Made by a program: the position numbers and the translations under genes. Of a stretch of DNA of 64,000 bases, positions 26,739 through 36,601 are shown one piece after another. The stretch lies in assembly GCA_018064525.1 (NCBI GenBank), contig JAGHVB010000014.1, forward strand, positions 53,990 through 117,989. The letters run 5' to 3'. The stretch is from Candidatus Treponema merdequi (GTDB lineage: Bacteria; Spirochaetota; Spirochaetia; Treponematales; Treponemataceae). The notes beneath the pieces are model-generated. The model saw nothing but the letters and a program-made list of their open reading frames with translations. It did not search any database and was not told the origin of the DNA. The stretch's first letter is position 1. Each line of letters opens with the position of its first letter.

Positions 26739-29338
26739 TATGCGTAAAATTCATTCAGCTTTCTGTAAATTGAATTTATCTTTTCTTTCTGCTCATCTGT
26801 AAGACTATCTTCTGTTTCGTCGATCAATGTTTCTATTGTTGAAAGACTTTCGGAAAGGGCAGTTGAAAAACCTCTTGAAACTTTGAACCAGTAATTTTTA
26901 TTTCCATCTGTAAACGCACAGATAAATCCCATTTCTTTACTCTTTGTCTTTGCTACTGCAACATTTAAAACATTTTCCATTGCAGAAATAAGCTTATCAA
27001 GACCGTTTTCTTCAGAAATGTTGATATTCATTTTGCGGTTGAACTTCTTTTCGTCGACAGGAATTAGATTTAAAACAGATGCAATCTTGAAAATGAGTTC
27101 AAGTTTTTCACCTGACAGAAGTTCAAAATCATTTTTAAGAAGAACTTTTCCCTTGTATTGAGAAAGCTTAATATGAAGTTCATTATCATTTGTAAAATCT
27201 GTTTCTTTTGCGCAGACGAGAAGTTCTGAAAGCGGAAGTCTGACAATCTGTTTTCCTTTGATTTTTTTAAGTTCAAAACTGAAAGAACCGATTGTAACAG
27301 ATTTTTTATCTTCTTTCTTATTGTGTTTTTTATCTTTTTCTTTACTTTTGTCTTTTTTTGAATATTCATCATTGAAAGAGCCTTGTGAAGAATATTCAAA
27401 TCCAGAGATAAGGCTTCTGTCTCCGCGTGATTTTTTCAGTGCGTTAAGATTTTTTTCAAGTGACGGATCAATTTTATAAAGCTGAGACTTTGTAAGAGGC
27501 GAAACACTCATTGCAAACATTCTGCTTGTTCTGACTATTTCTCCCGCAACGATATACATCGGATCTGTCTTAAACATATTGCTTCCAGGATGAATTGAAA
27601 TGTGATCTGCGGTCAAAGTTCTGTAATTGTCACGGCCTTCACGGACAGCAACAAACTGAATCATTCCGCTTGCAATACAGCAAAGATAATCTTCAGTTGA
27701 ACCTCCGCCTGAAATTGGAATCTGCTGAGATGAAACAATATCTGAAAGCTGTATATCGATATTTTCAATTTCTGCCATAACTTTTTCATCAAGATAATTT
27801 TTTTTGCAGAACTGTTCTTTGTTTTTTTGTGACTGATAAATTTTGTAAAGTTTAACATAGGAAACAAAGTCACCCTGAATGTCGCGGAATGAATGATGTG
27901 CACGGCGCGCATCCATTTCTTCACCTTGTGGTAAAACAAAAGGCGAGTGAGTACTTAAGTAAGATGCTGCAATTAAAACTTCTTCAAGAACTTCCGGATA
28001 GTGAAGGATTGATTCAACAATTATTCTGGAAATTCTTGGCGGAAGCGGAAAAAGTACCATCATATTTCCAATAGAAGAAAGTGTGTTGTCATCATTTAAA
28101 GCTTTGAGCATTTTGAGTGTTTCTACAGCTCCTCTGATTCCTTCTTTTGGAGGCTGTGAGATAAAATCAAAAGTTTCAAAATCTGTAATTCCGAGTTCTG
28201 CCATTCTGAGAACAACTTCGCTTAAATCTGTTCTGAATATTTCTTCTGTTGTGTAGCTTTCACGGGTATCATAATCTTTTCTTGGATAAAGCCTGTAACA
28301 GGTACCGCTCTGTGTTCGTCCGGCTCTTCCACGTCTCTGATTGCATGAAGCTTTTGAGATTGAAGTTTCGATAAGGCTTGAAGTGTAGGTTCGCGGACTA
28401 TAGAAATTAAGTTTTGCAAGCCCTGAATCGATTACAGACGTGATTCCGTCAATTGTGACAGAAGTTTCTGCAATGTTTGTTGAAAGAATGACTTTTTTTC
28501 TTCCAAAAGGAGCTTTGTCAAAAACTTTTTCCTGTTCTTCTTTCGGAAGTCTTCCGTAAAGAGGAATCATCTGAATTTTTCTTGAAAAGTGAGAATAATA
28601 TAATTTATTTATACAGTCTTTGATTGCTTTTTCACCTGGTAAAAAAACAAGAATGTCGCCGTCTGTATGATTATATAAGATGCGTTCGATAGTTGTCGTA
28701 ATTTTCTGCAAAAGTGCTTCTTCTGCAGTTACAGTAAGCGTACTTGCTGGAATTGTCGGAGGATCGTAGATTACAGAAACAGGATATGTAACTGTATCGA
28801 TTGTAACAATCGGACAGCCGTCAAAGTAAGTTGAAAACTTTTCTGCATTCATTGTTGCACTTGAGACAATGACTTTTAAATCGGGTCTCTTTTTTAAAAC
28901 TCGTTTTATCAATCCAAGAACAAAATCAATATTCAAGCTTCTTTCGTGAGCTTCATCAACCATAATAACAGAATATTTATTCATGTCAGGATCGAGTTTC
29001 ATTTCCTGTAAAAGAATTCCATCTGTCATGATTTTGATTTTTGTAGTTAAATCTGTTTTGTCTTCAAAACGCATTTTATAACCGACGAGACCCGGATAAG
29101 AAGTTCCAAGCTGTTTTGAAATAAACTCAGAAACGGAAAGAGCAGCAATGCGTCGAGGCTGTGTTACTGCAATAATTCCATTATCAGAATAACCTGCTTC
29201 ATGCAGAATGACAGGAATCTGTGTTGTTTTACCGGAACCTGTCGGACTTTGTACGACGATAACCTGATTTGTTTTTAATGTTTCTAAAATTCTGTCTTTC
29301 TGTTCATAGACTGGAAGTGATTTATAGTTTATTGCCAT
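26738..29338 (-). CDS. HrpA-like DEAH-box RNA helicase
   Basis: VVQSPTGSGKTTQIPVILHEAGY; MVDEAHERSLNIDFVLGLIKR; SSATMNAEKFS; STNIAETSVTIDGITSVIDSGLAK; NQRRGRAGRTQSGTCYRLY. Confidence 0.92.
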   Translation of the reverse strand: MAINYKSLPVYEQKDRILETLKTNQVIVVQSPTGSGKTTQIPVILHEAGYSDNGIIAVTQPRRIAALSVSEFISKQLGTSYPGLVGYKMRFEDKTDLTTKIKIMTDGILLQEMKLDPDMNKYSVIMVDEAHERSLNIDFVLGLIKRVLKKRPDLKVIVSSATMNAEKFSTYFDGCPIVTIDTVTYPVSVIYDPPTIPASTLTVTAEEALLQKITTTIERILYNHTDGDILVFLPGEKAIKDCINKLYYSHFSRKIQMIPLYGRLPKEEQEKVFDKAPFGRKKVILSTNIAETSVTIDGITSVIDSGLAKLNFYSPRTYTSSLIETSISKASCNQRRGRAGRTQSGTCYRLYPRKDYDTRESYTTEEIFRTDLSEVVLRMAELGITDFETFDFISQPPKEGIRGAVETLKMLKALNDDNTLSSIGNMMVLFPLPPRISRIIVESILHYPEVLEEVLIAASYLSTHSPFVLPQGEEMDARRAHHSFRDIQGDFVSYVKLYKIYQSQKNKEQFCKKNYLDEKVMAEIENIDIQLSDIVSSQQIPISGGGSTEDYLCCIASGMIQFVAVREGRDNYRTLTADHISIHPGSNMFKTDPMYIVAGEIVRTSRMFAMSVSPLTKSQLYKIDPSLEKNLNALKKSRGDRSLISGFEYSSQGSFNDEYSKKDKSKEKDKKHNKKEDKKSVTIGSFSFELKKIKGKQIVRLPLSELLVCAKETDFTNDNELHIKLSQYKGKVLLKNDFELLSGEKLELIFKIASVLNLIPVDEKKFNRKMNINISEENGLDKLISAMENVLNVAVAKTKSKEMGFICAFTDGNKNYWFKVSRGFSTALSESLSTIETLIDETEDSLTDEQKEKINSIYRKLNEFYA

Positions 29339-30513
29339 GTTGTTGTTTCCTTAAGTTCACGCAGAAGTTTTTCTCTTTCTTCAAGATAGTTCTGCCATGC
29401 GCTGTGACCAGTATTTATAAGTTCATTGTAAAACTTTTTATCAAGTTTTTTAATGACATAATTTTTTGAATCATCAATATATGTTGTTATATAAGTTGTA
29501 TGTGGATTTTTTATAGAAATTGAATTTTTTTCTTTTTTTACAGTAAGATTTACCAAAAATCCTTCACCTGTATATTCATGCATATCAGCAGGATTTAAGT
29601 AATTTGGTTTATGACGCTGACCTGAAATTGTATTTCCTGTTGAATAAAGAATTACTTTTTCAATTTTTTTTGTTTTTGAATTTCCGATATACTCAATCGG
29701 TTTAGGGCAGTGAGGGTGATTTGCCCAGAGAATATCAACTCCGTTATCAAGAAGTTCAAGATACCATTCTCTTCGTTTTGGAAAAACAGTAAGATTATAT
29801 TCCGGTTCTTCTGAATGCATTGCAAGAATAAAAACGTCACATGGATTTTCTTTTCTGAGTTTGATAATCAGATTTTTAAGTTCTTCTTTTCCTTTATTTG
29901 TGTGCGGAAAATAATTGATTCTGTCTGCTCCTTTTTGTGTGTTCAATATCTGGGTAATTCCGAGAAACAGAATCCTAACTTTGTCTTTTGTAAAATAACA
30001 GTAAGTCGGCTGAGAATTTTTTGATGCCTTATCATCTAAAACATTTTCTCTTAAACCGCATATATAGACAGGCCTTAAAGTTCCATTATATTTTTTTGTG
30101 ACATCTTTTATCCATTCAGATGTCTTGATGATTCCATCAGTGTCCTGGTCATTTGTATGATTGTTTGCAACTGTAATCAGGTTGACTCCGGCATCAATGG
30201 CTGCCTGCGGATATGAACGCTGCATGTTGAAATTTGGATAGTTTTCAAAAGGCTGATCGTCGCATACCGGTGCTTCTACGTTAGCAACCGTAAAGTCTGA
30301 GCCGGAGGTAATATCTCGTACATCGTCCCAGATCAAGTTAAAATTTTTCATTCTGAAATTCTGTGTGTGAGCCATGATGTCACCGCAAATAACAAAATTT
30401 ACTTCATCTGGTTTTGATTTTTTACAGGTGGATTTTGTTTCAACCTGGGTCGAAGTACATGAAAATAATGTTAAAACTGCAAATACTGTTATTAGAAGCA
30501 AATTCCGTTTCAT
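29329..30513 (-). CDS. CapA-family lipoprotein (PGA_cap metallophosphatase-like)
   Basis: Lipobox LTLFSCTS; VICGDIMAH; DFTVANVEAPVCDDQPFENYPNFNM; GVNLITVANNHTNDQD; ILWANHPHCPKP. Confidence 0.82.
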   Translation of the reverse strand: MKRNLLLITVFAVLTLFSCTSTQVETKSTCKKSKPDEVNFVICGDIMAHTQNFRMKNFNLIWDDVRDITSGSDFTVANVEAPVCDDQPFENYPNFNMQRSYPQAAIDAGVNLITVANNHTNDQDTDGIIKTSEWIKDVTKKYNGTLRPVYICGLRENVLDDKASKNSQPTYCYFTKDKVRILFLGITQILNTQKGADRINYFPHTNKGKEELKNLIIKLRKENPCDVFILAMHSEEPEYNLTVFPKRREWYLELLDNGVDILWANHPHCPKPIEYIGNSKTKKIEKVILYSTGNTISGQRHKPNYLNPADMHEYTGEGFLVNLTVKKEKNSISIKNPHTTYITTYIDDSKNYVIKKLDKKFYNELINTGHSAWQNYLEEREKLLRELKETTTWQ

Positions 30514-30590
30514 ATTAATTCTATTATAAAGGAAAAATAAAGGATTATCCATATAATAAAAAGCGGTGAAATTTTGTATTAAAAAAAAGT

Positions 30591-30619
30591 TTTACAGTTT
30601 ATTCTGTGCGTGATATAAT
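30591..30619 (+). promoter_or_regulatory. Promoter of methyl-accepting chemotaxis gene
   Basis: TTTACA-17 nt-TATAAT. Confidence 0.75.
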
Positions 30620-30664
30620 GAAAATTCAGACACCGATTATTTGTTTCGGATTTCGGAGGAATTT

Positions 30665-32995
30665 ATGTCAGTCGAAAAATCTATTAAAAAGAAAACTCTT
30701 TATACAAAGCTTCTTATTCCAGCAATAATACTTGCAATTATAGGTTGTGTATATCTTACAGTAAGAACGAAAGCAATTACACATCAGACTGTAAAAACAA
30801 TGAATGTAGAAGAACTTGACAGTTATATACCGATTATGCTTAAAGTTCTTGATGATGAAAAAAAACAGATTCAGCTTAATGCTGAATCTGCAAGAAGAAC
30901 AATAACAGGTTTACACCTTGAAGATAAAATTACAGTATCGCTTCTTGAAAACTTAATCAGACAGTACAATCTTTATGGAGCTTTATTAACAGATGATTCT
31001 GGAAATATAATTTTTACAACTGGAAATGCTTCCAAAGAGCTTTCTCAGGCAGAAAAGAAAATAGTAATAACTGCAACTGAATCTAATCCTCAGGGAATTA
31101 CTGCTGTAAAAGACGGAGAAATTTTGCTTGCTTCTTCAGTTAAAGTAGGCAGTAATGTTCTTGTATTTGAAAAAGACCTGACAAATATTGAAAAGATGGA
31201 AACATATGCCGGAATGCTTGGCTGTGTAATGACATATTTTATTGATGATCTTCGTGTTGAAACAACAATCAAAGATGATAAAGGAAATTATCTTAAAGGA
31301 ACAAAACTTAATAATGACAATATTTATACTATAGTTTACAAAGATGGAAAGATATATCGTGGAAACAATATAATTAATAAAAAGCCGTATATTACAGTTT
31401 ATGTTCCATTCAGCAATGAAGATAATGTAAATACACTTCTGTTTATGGGTATTTCAATTGAATCAATTGATGCCATTACAAATAAAATCAGTGGCAAAGT
31501 ACGACTTATCATTATTGTTTCAATGATCATTCTGATTACAGTTATTATAATTCTTGTAGGTATTTTCATCATGAAGCAGCTTAATAATACTGTCAAAGCT
31601 TTTGGTGAGCTTAATGGAAATTCTGGTATTTCAGATTTGACTCAGAGAATCAAAGTTAAAACAAATGATGAAATTGGTTTAATGGGAATTGAAATCAATA
31701 AATTCATTGAATCACAGCAGACTCTTTTAGGGCAGGTAAAGGCAGCAAGTACAAATCTTGAAGAAATCGGTCAGAATCTTGCTTCAAGTTCTCAGGAATC
31801 TGCAAGTGCCATTTCAGAAATTATGGCAAATATTTCTAATGTAAAAAAATCTGTAGAACAGCAGACAAATGCTCTTACAGAAGTACGAAAACATCTTGAT
31901 GTAAATATTCAGGGTGCGGAAGATCTTAAGACTTATGTAGAACAACAGTCCGCAAGTATTGTTCAATCTTCTGCAGAAATTGAAGAAATGATCGGTAATA
32001 TTTCATCTGTTACAACTAATGTAAAACAAATGTCAGATGAATACCGTATGCTTATGAGAGTAACTGAAGATGAAAAGGAAAGACAGAATCAGGTTGCCGC
32101 ACAGATTACTGATATGGCACAGAAGTCTCAGCATCTTTCTGACGCAAACAATGTTATTTCTCAGATTTCATCACAGACAAACCTTCTTGCAATGAATGCT
32201 GCAATTGAAGCAGCACATGCAGGTGTTGCCGGAAAAGGATTCTCTGTTGTTGCTGATGAAATCAGAAAGCTTGCAGAAAACTCTGCAAAACAGTCTAAAG
32301 CAATTAAATCAGAACTTACTCAGATTACTAAAGTTATTGAACAGGTTGTATCAAATTCATCTCTTGCAGTTAAAGGATTTGATACCATTATGGATAAAGT
32401 TGGTTCAACTGAAGTTCTCGTTCAGCAGATAACTCATGCAATGACAGAACAGCAGACAGCTTCTCAGGAAGTTCTTGTTGCCTTAAAGCATATTAATGAA
32501 ACATCTTCAAATGTTCAGGCTGTTTCTAAAAAGATGACAGATGGAATTATAAATGTAGATAGTGCGACAAAGAATCTTAATATGATTGCTGATCAGGTTG
32601 CCGGAAGTATGGATGAAATGTCAGCCGGTGTAACTCAGATTAACGGTTCTGCACAGAAAGTATTTGAAATTGCAATTGATACAAGAGAAAACATTAATTC
32701 GTTAAAAGGTGTAATCAATAAATTCAAACTTGATGAAAACTTTGTAGTGGACAGAAGAACTGAAATTGCGTGGGAAATTGAAAAGCTTCATAATGAAAAT
32801 GTTTCTACAATAGATGCAATCAACGCAAAAATCCATCAGAATCCGTTTGCTCCTGCAGAACCGGCTCCTTTAGATCCTGTTGATGCAATTCTTGAAGAAT
32901 TGACTCAGGCTGCAATTGAAGATAAGCCGATTTTTAATGATGCAGAAAAAGAAAAAAACGAAAGTACAAACGATATGTTTAAGGCTTTTGACTGA
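30665..32995 (+). CDS. Methyl-accepting chemotaxis protein
   Basis: Two TM segments flanking a sensor region, HAMP, and the signalling hairpin [53 protein letters not shown]. Confidence 0.95.
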   Translation: MSVEKSIKKKTLYTKLLIPAIILAIIGCVYLTVRTKAITHQTVKTMNVEELDSYIPIMLKVLDDEKKQIQLNAESARRTITGLHLEDKITVSLLENLIRQYNLYGALLTDDSGNIIFTTGNASKELSQAEKKIVITATESNPQGITAVKDGEILLASSVKVGSNVLVFEKDLTNIEKMETYAGMLGCVMTYFIDDLRVETTIKDDKGNYLKGTKLNNDNIYTIVYKDGKIYRGNNIINKKPYITVYVPFSNEDNVNTLLFMGISIESIDAITNKISGKVRLIIIVSMIILITVIIILVGIFIMKQLNNTVKAFGELNGNSGISDLTQRIKVKTNDEIGLMGIEINKFIESQQTLLGQVKAASTNLEEIGQNLASSSQESASAISEIMANISNVKKSVEQQTNALTEVRKHLDVNIQGAEDLKTYVEQQSASIVQSSAEIEEMIGNISSVTTNVKQMSDEYRMLMRVTEDEKERQNQVAAQITDMAQKSQHLSDANNVISQISSQTNLLAMNAAIEAAHAGVAGKGFSVVADEIRKLAENSAKQSKAIKSELTQITKVIEQVVSNSSLAVKGFDTIMDKVGSTEVLVQQITHAMTEQQTASQEVLVALKHINETSSNVQAVSKKMTDGIINVDSATKNLNMIADQVAGSMDEMSAGVTQINGSAQKVFEIAIDTRENINSLKGVINKFKLDENFVVDRRTEIAWEIEKLHNENVSTIDAINAKIHQNPFAPAEPAPLDPVDAILEELTQAAIEDKPIFNDAEKEKNESTNDMFKAFD

Positions 32996-33001
32996 AAAAA
33001 A

Positions 33002-33049
33002 AACTGCCTGTTATAAAATGATTTACACTTTATAACAGGCAGTTTTTTT
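33002..33049 (+). terminator. Terminator after the chemotaxis gene
   Basis: CTGCCTGTTATAAA/TTTATAACAGGCAG stem followed by T run. Confidence 0.9.
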
Positions 33050-33060
33050 ATAACATAATC

Positions 33061-33107
33061 AAGAATCATTTACAGAAGAATGTTTCGTAAATGATTCTTT
33101 TTTTTGT
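33061..33107. terminator. Second hairpin terminator, likely for the minus-strand GGGtGRT gene
   Basis: AAGAATCATTTAC/GTAAATGATTCTT, 13-bp perfect stem; A/T tracts on the flanks. Confidence 0.75.
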
Positions 33108-34150
33108 TATTTTGCAAGTCCTTCTGCAACTGATACTGCACAAGCTACTGTACATCCAACCATAGGGTTGTTTCCCATTCCCATAAAGCCCATCATTTCT
33201 ACGTGTGCTGGAACTGAAGAAGATCCTGCAAACTGAGCGTCTGAGTGCATGCGTCCGAGTGTATCTGTAAATCCGTAAGAAGCAGGACCTGCAGCCATGT
33301 TATCTGGATGCAATGTACGACCTGTTCCACCGCCAGATGCTACAGAGAAGTATTTTTTACCTTCGAGAAGGCGTTCTTTCTTGTATGTACCTGCTACTGG
33401 GTGCTGGAAGCGAGTAGGGTTTGTTGAGTTTCCTGTGATTGAAACATCTACGCCTTCGTGCCACATGATTGCAACACCTTCGCGAACGTCGTTAGCTCCG
33501 TAACATTTTACGCAGAGACGTTTTGGATCGTTTCCGTATGGGATTTCTTTTACAACTTTGAGGGCTTTGTCTGTTCCTTCGCCGTTGAAGTAATCAAATT
33601 CTGTCTGAACGTATGTAAATCCGTTGATGCGGCTGATGATCTGAGCTGCGTCTTTTCCGAGACCGTTAAGAATAACGCGGAGTTTGTTTTTACGAACGTT
33701 GTTAGCTTTAGCAGCGATTTTGATAGCACCTTCAGCTGCAGCGAATGATTCGTGACCAGCCAAGAATGCGAAACACTGTGTTTCTTCTGAAAGGAGGCGA
33801 GCTCCGAGGTTTCCGTGTCCGAGACCAACTTTGCGGTCATCTGCTACAGAACCAGGAAGACAGAATGCCTGAAGTCCTTTTCCGATGTTAGCAGCTGCAG
33901 TAGAAGCTGATTTGTCACCAGTCTTCTGAGCTTCTTTAATAGCAATTGCACAACCGAGTACATATGCCCATTTTGCATCTTCGAAACAAATCTGCTGAGT
34001 TTCCTGGCAGATTGCATATGGGTCAAATCCCATGTCTGTACAAAGTTTGCGAGCTGCGTTGAGTCCGTCTTCACCTTCTGCAAAGCCGTATTCTTTAAGT
34101 GCTTTATTAACCTGTGGGATACGTCCAGCGTAATCTTCAAATAATGCCAT
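33107..34150 (-). CDS. GGGtGRT-motif protein (conserved, function unknown)
   Basis: Signature KYFSVASGGGTGRTLHPDNMAAGPASYGFTDTLGRMHSDAQFAGSSSVPAHVEMMGFMGMGNNPMVGCTVACAVSVAEGLAK. Confidence 0.88.
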   Translation of the reverse strand: MALFEDYAGRIPQVNKALKEYGFAEGEDGLNAARKLCTDMGFDPYAICQETQQICFEDAKWAYVLGCAIAIKEAQKTGDKSASTAAANIGKGLQAFCLPGSVADDRKVGLGHGNLGARLLSEETQCFAFLAGHESFAAAEGAIKIAAKANNVRKNKLRVILNGLGKDAAQIISRINGFTYVQTEFDYFNGEGTDKALKVVKEIPYGNDPKRLCVKCYGANDVREGVAIMWHEGVDVSITGNSTNPTRFQHPVAGTYKKERLLEGKKYFSVASGGGTGRTLHPDNMAAGPASYGFTDTLGRMHSDAQFAGSSSVPAHVEMMGFMGMGNNPMVGCTVACAVSVAEGLAK

Positions 34151-34169
34151 ATCTATATTCCTCCAAGTC

Positions 34170-34871
34170 CTATTCTTTGCGTGGGTCGATTAATTTAACC
34201 ATACCCTGATCTGCAGTTACACGACCATAGTGTGTGCGTGCACCTTCGATAGCTTCGTTAGCTGGTTTTCCGGCTTTGAGAGCATCCATCAATTTACCAA
34301 AGTTGATACAGTTGTAACCGATGATCTGATTGTCTTTATCGATTGCACATGTTTCAACGTAACCTTCTGTCATTTCGAGGTAGCGAGGACCTGTCTTGCG
34401 TGTAGCAAACATTGTTCCAACCTGAGAGCGGAGGTTCTTTCCGAGGTCTTCGAGAGAAGCACCAACTTTAAGTCCGCCTTCTGAGTAAGCTGACTGTGAA
34501 CGACCGTATACGATCTGTGAGAAAAGTTCACGCATAGCTGTGTTGATAGCATCGCAAACAAGGTCAGTATTTAATGCTTCAAGAAGTGTTTTTCCGATAA
34601 GAATTTCTGAAGCCATAGCTGCTGAGTGTGTCATTCCTGAACAACCGATTGTTTCTACAAGTGCTTCTTCGATGATACCGTCTTTTACGTTAAGAGAAAG
34701 CTTACAAGCTCCCTGCTGTGGTGCACACCAACCGATACCGTGTGTGAAACCAGACACATCTTCGATTTTTTTTACCTGAACCCATTTGCCTTCTTCTGGA
34801 ATTGGTGCTGGTCCATGATAAGCACCTTTAGCCAGAGGACACATGTGTTCAACTTCTGCTGTGTATGTCAT
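34170..34871 (-). CDS. IscU/NifU_N-like Fe-S cluster scaffold-related protein
   Basis: GWCAPQQGACKLSLNVKDGIIEEALVETIGCSGMTHSAAMASEILIGKTLLEA resembles the IscU core ([50 protein letters not shown]). Confidence 0.75.
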   Translation of the reverse strand: MTYTAEVEHMCPLAKGAYHGPAPIPEEGKWVQVKKIEDVSGFTHGIGWCAPQQGACKLSLNVKDGIIEEALVETIGCSGMTHSAAMASEILIGKTLLEALNTDLVCDAINTAMRELFSQIVYGRSQSAYSEGGLKVGASLEDLGKNLRSQVGTMFATRKTGPRYLEMTEGYVETCAIDKDNQIIGYNCINFGKLMDALKAGKPANEAIEGARTHYGRVTADQGMVKLIDPRKE

Positions 34872-34937
34872 AGTGATCTCCTATAATATAATCGGGTAAG
34901 TGGAATTTTCACAGCCCGACAAATTTACAATAACATC

Positions 34938-34966
34938 ATTTTATATTTTTTATTGATTTTATACAA
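34938..34966 (-). promoter_or_regulatory. Promoter of the scaffold-like/GGGtGRT operon
   Basis: Minus strand TTGTAT-17 nt-TAAAAT. Confidence 0.55.
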
Positions 34967-34990
34967 CTATTTCGCTATTCTTCTTCTATT

Positions 34991-35824
34991 ATGAGTGATA
35001 ATAATGAACAGACACAAATTCTGACAGATGAAAATTCTCTCTGTAAAATTCCAAACTTTCATACACATACAAAACTTTGCCGCCATGCAGAAGGAATGCC
35101 TTCTGACTATGTAAAGGCTGCAAAAGAGCAGGGTGCGAGCATGCTTGGAATGAGCGATCATTGTCCGTATCCGGAATCGATGGGTTATAACTGGGATAAT
35201 GTCAGAATGAAGGTTTCAGAAATTGAAACATATATTCAGGCTGTAAATCAGGCCAAAAAAGAAGCTCCATTTAATGTCTATCTTGGATTTGAATGTGAAT
35301 ATGATAAAAACTTTGCATTCTGGTACAAGGAACTTAAAGAAAAATACGGTGCTGATTATCTTGTTCTCGGACCTCACTGGTGTGTCGATGGAACTGAAAG
35401 AATATATATTCCTGAAATCAAACATGATTTAAGACTTTTGCATAAATATGCTGACCAGACTGTCGAAGCAATCGGTTCCGGACTTTATGATTTTGTTGCA
35501 CATCCTGATTTATTCATGATGGGATGGCACGACTGGGATAAAGAAACCGAAAGTGTATTAAAGGCAATTCTTGACGCGGCCGTTGATAAAGGTATTCCGC
35601 TTGAGATTAACGGACTTGGTATTAAACGTGGAATTGTTGATGCAAATGTCGGTCCCCGCTACGGATATCCATATCATGAGTTCTGGGAAATGGTTGCAGA
35701 AACGGATGCGAAAGTAATCTGCAATTCTGATGCACATAATCCTGAAGATGTGATTGTATGCGCAAGAAACTCAAGGAAGTTTGCATCTCACTTTGGATTT
35801 AAAGTTATTGATACGGTTTTCTGA
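34991..35824 (+). CDS. PHP-domain histidinol-phosphatase-like protein
   Basis: NFHTHTKLCRHAEGMPSDYVKAAKEQGASMLGMSDHCPYP; HPDLFM; CNSDAHNPEDV. Confidence 0.88.
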   Translation: MSDNNEQTQILTDENSLCKIPNFHTHTKLCRHAEGMPSDYVKAAKEQGASMLGMSDHCPYPESMGYNWDNVRMKVSEIETYIQAVNQAKKEAPFNVYLGFECEYDKNFAFWYKELKEKYGADYLVLGPHWCVDGTERIYIPEIKHDLRLLHKYADQTVEAIGSGLYDFVAHPDLFMMGWHDWDKETESVLKAILDAAVDKGIPLEINGLGIKRGIVDANVGPRYGYPYHEFWEMVAETDAKVICNSDAHNPEDVIVCARNSRKFASHFGFKVIDTVF

Positions 35825-35906
35825 TTTGTGAAGTTCCATATTAAGTAATAAAAACGAAATTTTATTACTCTTGACAAGAATTTTATTTTTTAAGATTATT
35901 GAATTT

Positions 35907-36587
35907 ATGAAAATTACTGAAGCTAAAAATAATTTATCGCGCAATCACCTTGAGACACTTACTTCTTCTCAGCTTATTGCACTTGCAGATCTTCATGGAA
36001 TTGATATTCCTGATGATTTGAACCGTCGTTTTATCATCGAAGAATTACTTGAAGTTGCAAAAGAGCTTGATGAAAATGCAAACTTTAAAGAAACAATTAA
36101 AGTTACAGAAGATGCTGTAAATTCCATTGCTACAGAATTACCAGATACTTATAATGAAACTAAAATTGATGTTCTTATGAGAAATCCTGTTTCTCTTTTT
36201 GTATACTGGGACATCAGTGAAGTTCATCTGAAACAGATTACTGCAAATAAGACTCCGCTTCATCTTCAGGTCTGTCTTTTTGATGACCTTGAAAGTGAAA
36301 AACCGGAAGATACTTTTGATATCCAGATTAATCAGGAAGACCGTGAACAGTATATTTTGATTCCTGGAGCAAAAAAATATGTCAGGGTTGATTTGATGCA
36401 GAATTCTGGAAGTGCACTTGATAATGTTCTTGCTGTCTCTTCAAGAATTCAGATTCCACAGGCTTCAGAAGAGTTTAAACATTTTCAGCCGGGTCATGAT
36501 CAGAAAATCAAACCTGTTCTTGAATTGTCAGGAATAAAAACAATGTTCAAAAATCTTTATAATAATTACAGGCAGTCTTTTAACTGA
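35907..36587 (+). CDS. DUF4912 protein with N-terminal Rho_N/SAP-like segment
   Basis: LTSSQLIALADLHGIDIPDDLNRRFIIEELLEVA, then DVLMRNPVSLFVYWDISEVHLKQI...REQYILIPGAKKYVRVDL. Confidence 0.75.
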   Translation: MKITEAKNNLSRNHLETLTSSQLIALADLHGIDIPDDLNRRFIIEELLEVAKELDENANFKETIKVTEDAVNSIATELPDTYNETKIDVLMRNPVSLFVYWDISEVHLKQITANKTPLHLQVCLFDDLESEKPEDTFDIQINQEDREQYILIPGAKKYVRVDLMQNSGSALDNVLAVSSRIQIPQASEEFKHFQPGHDQKIKPVLELSGIKTMFKNLYNNYRQSFN

Positions 36588-36601
36588 TATCGGAGCACGT
36601 T

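Noticed and set aside
33002-33107. Two strong hairpins as a possible small RNA locus
   Set aside because: Each fits a terminator for one of the two convergent genes; no independent promoter seen.
33458-33748. 96-aa plus-strand ORF opposite the GGGtGRT gene
   Set aside because: Antisense shadow ORF; no start context and the opposite frame is a clear conserved protein.
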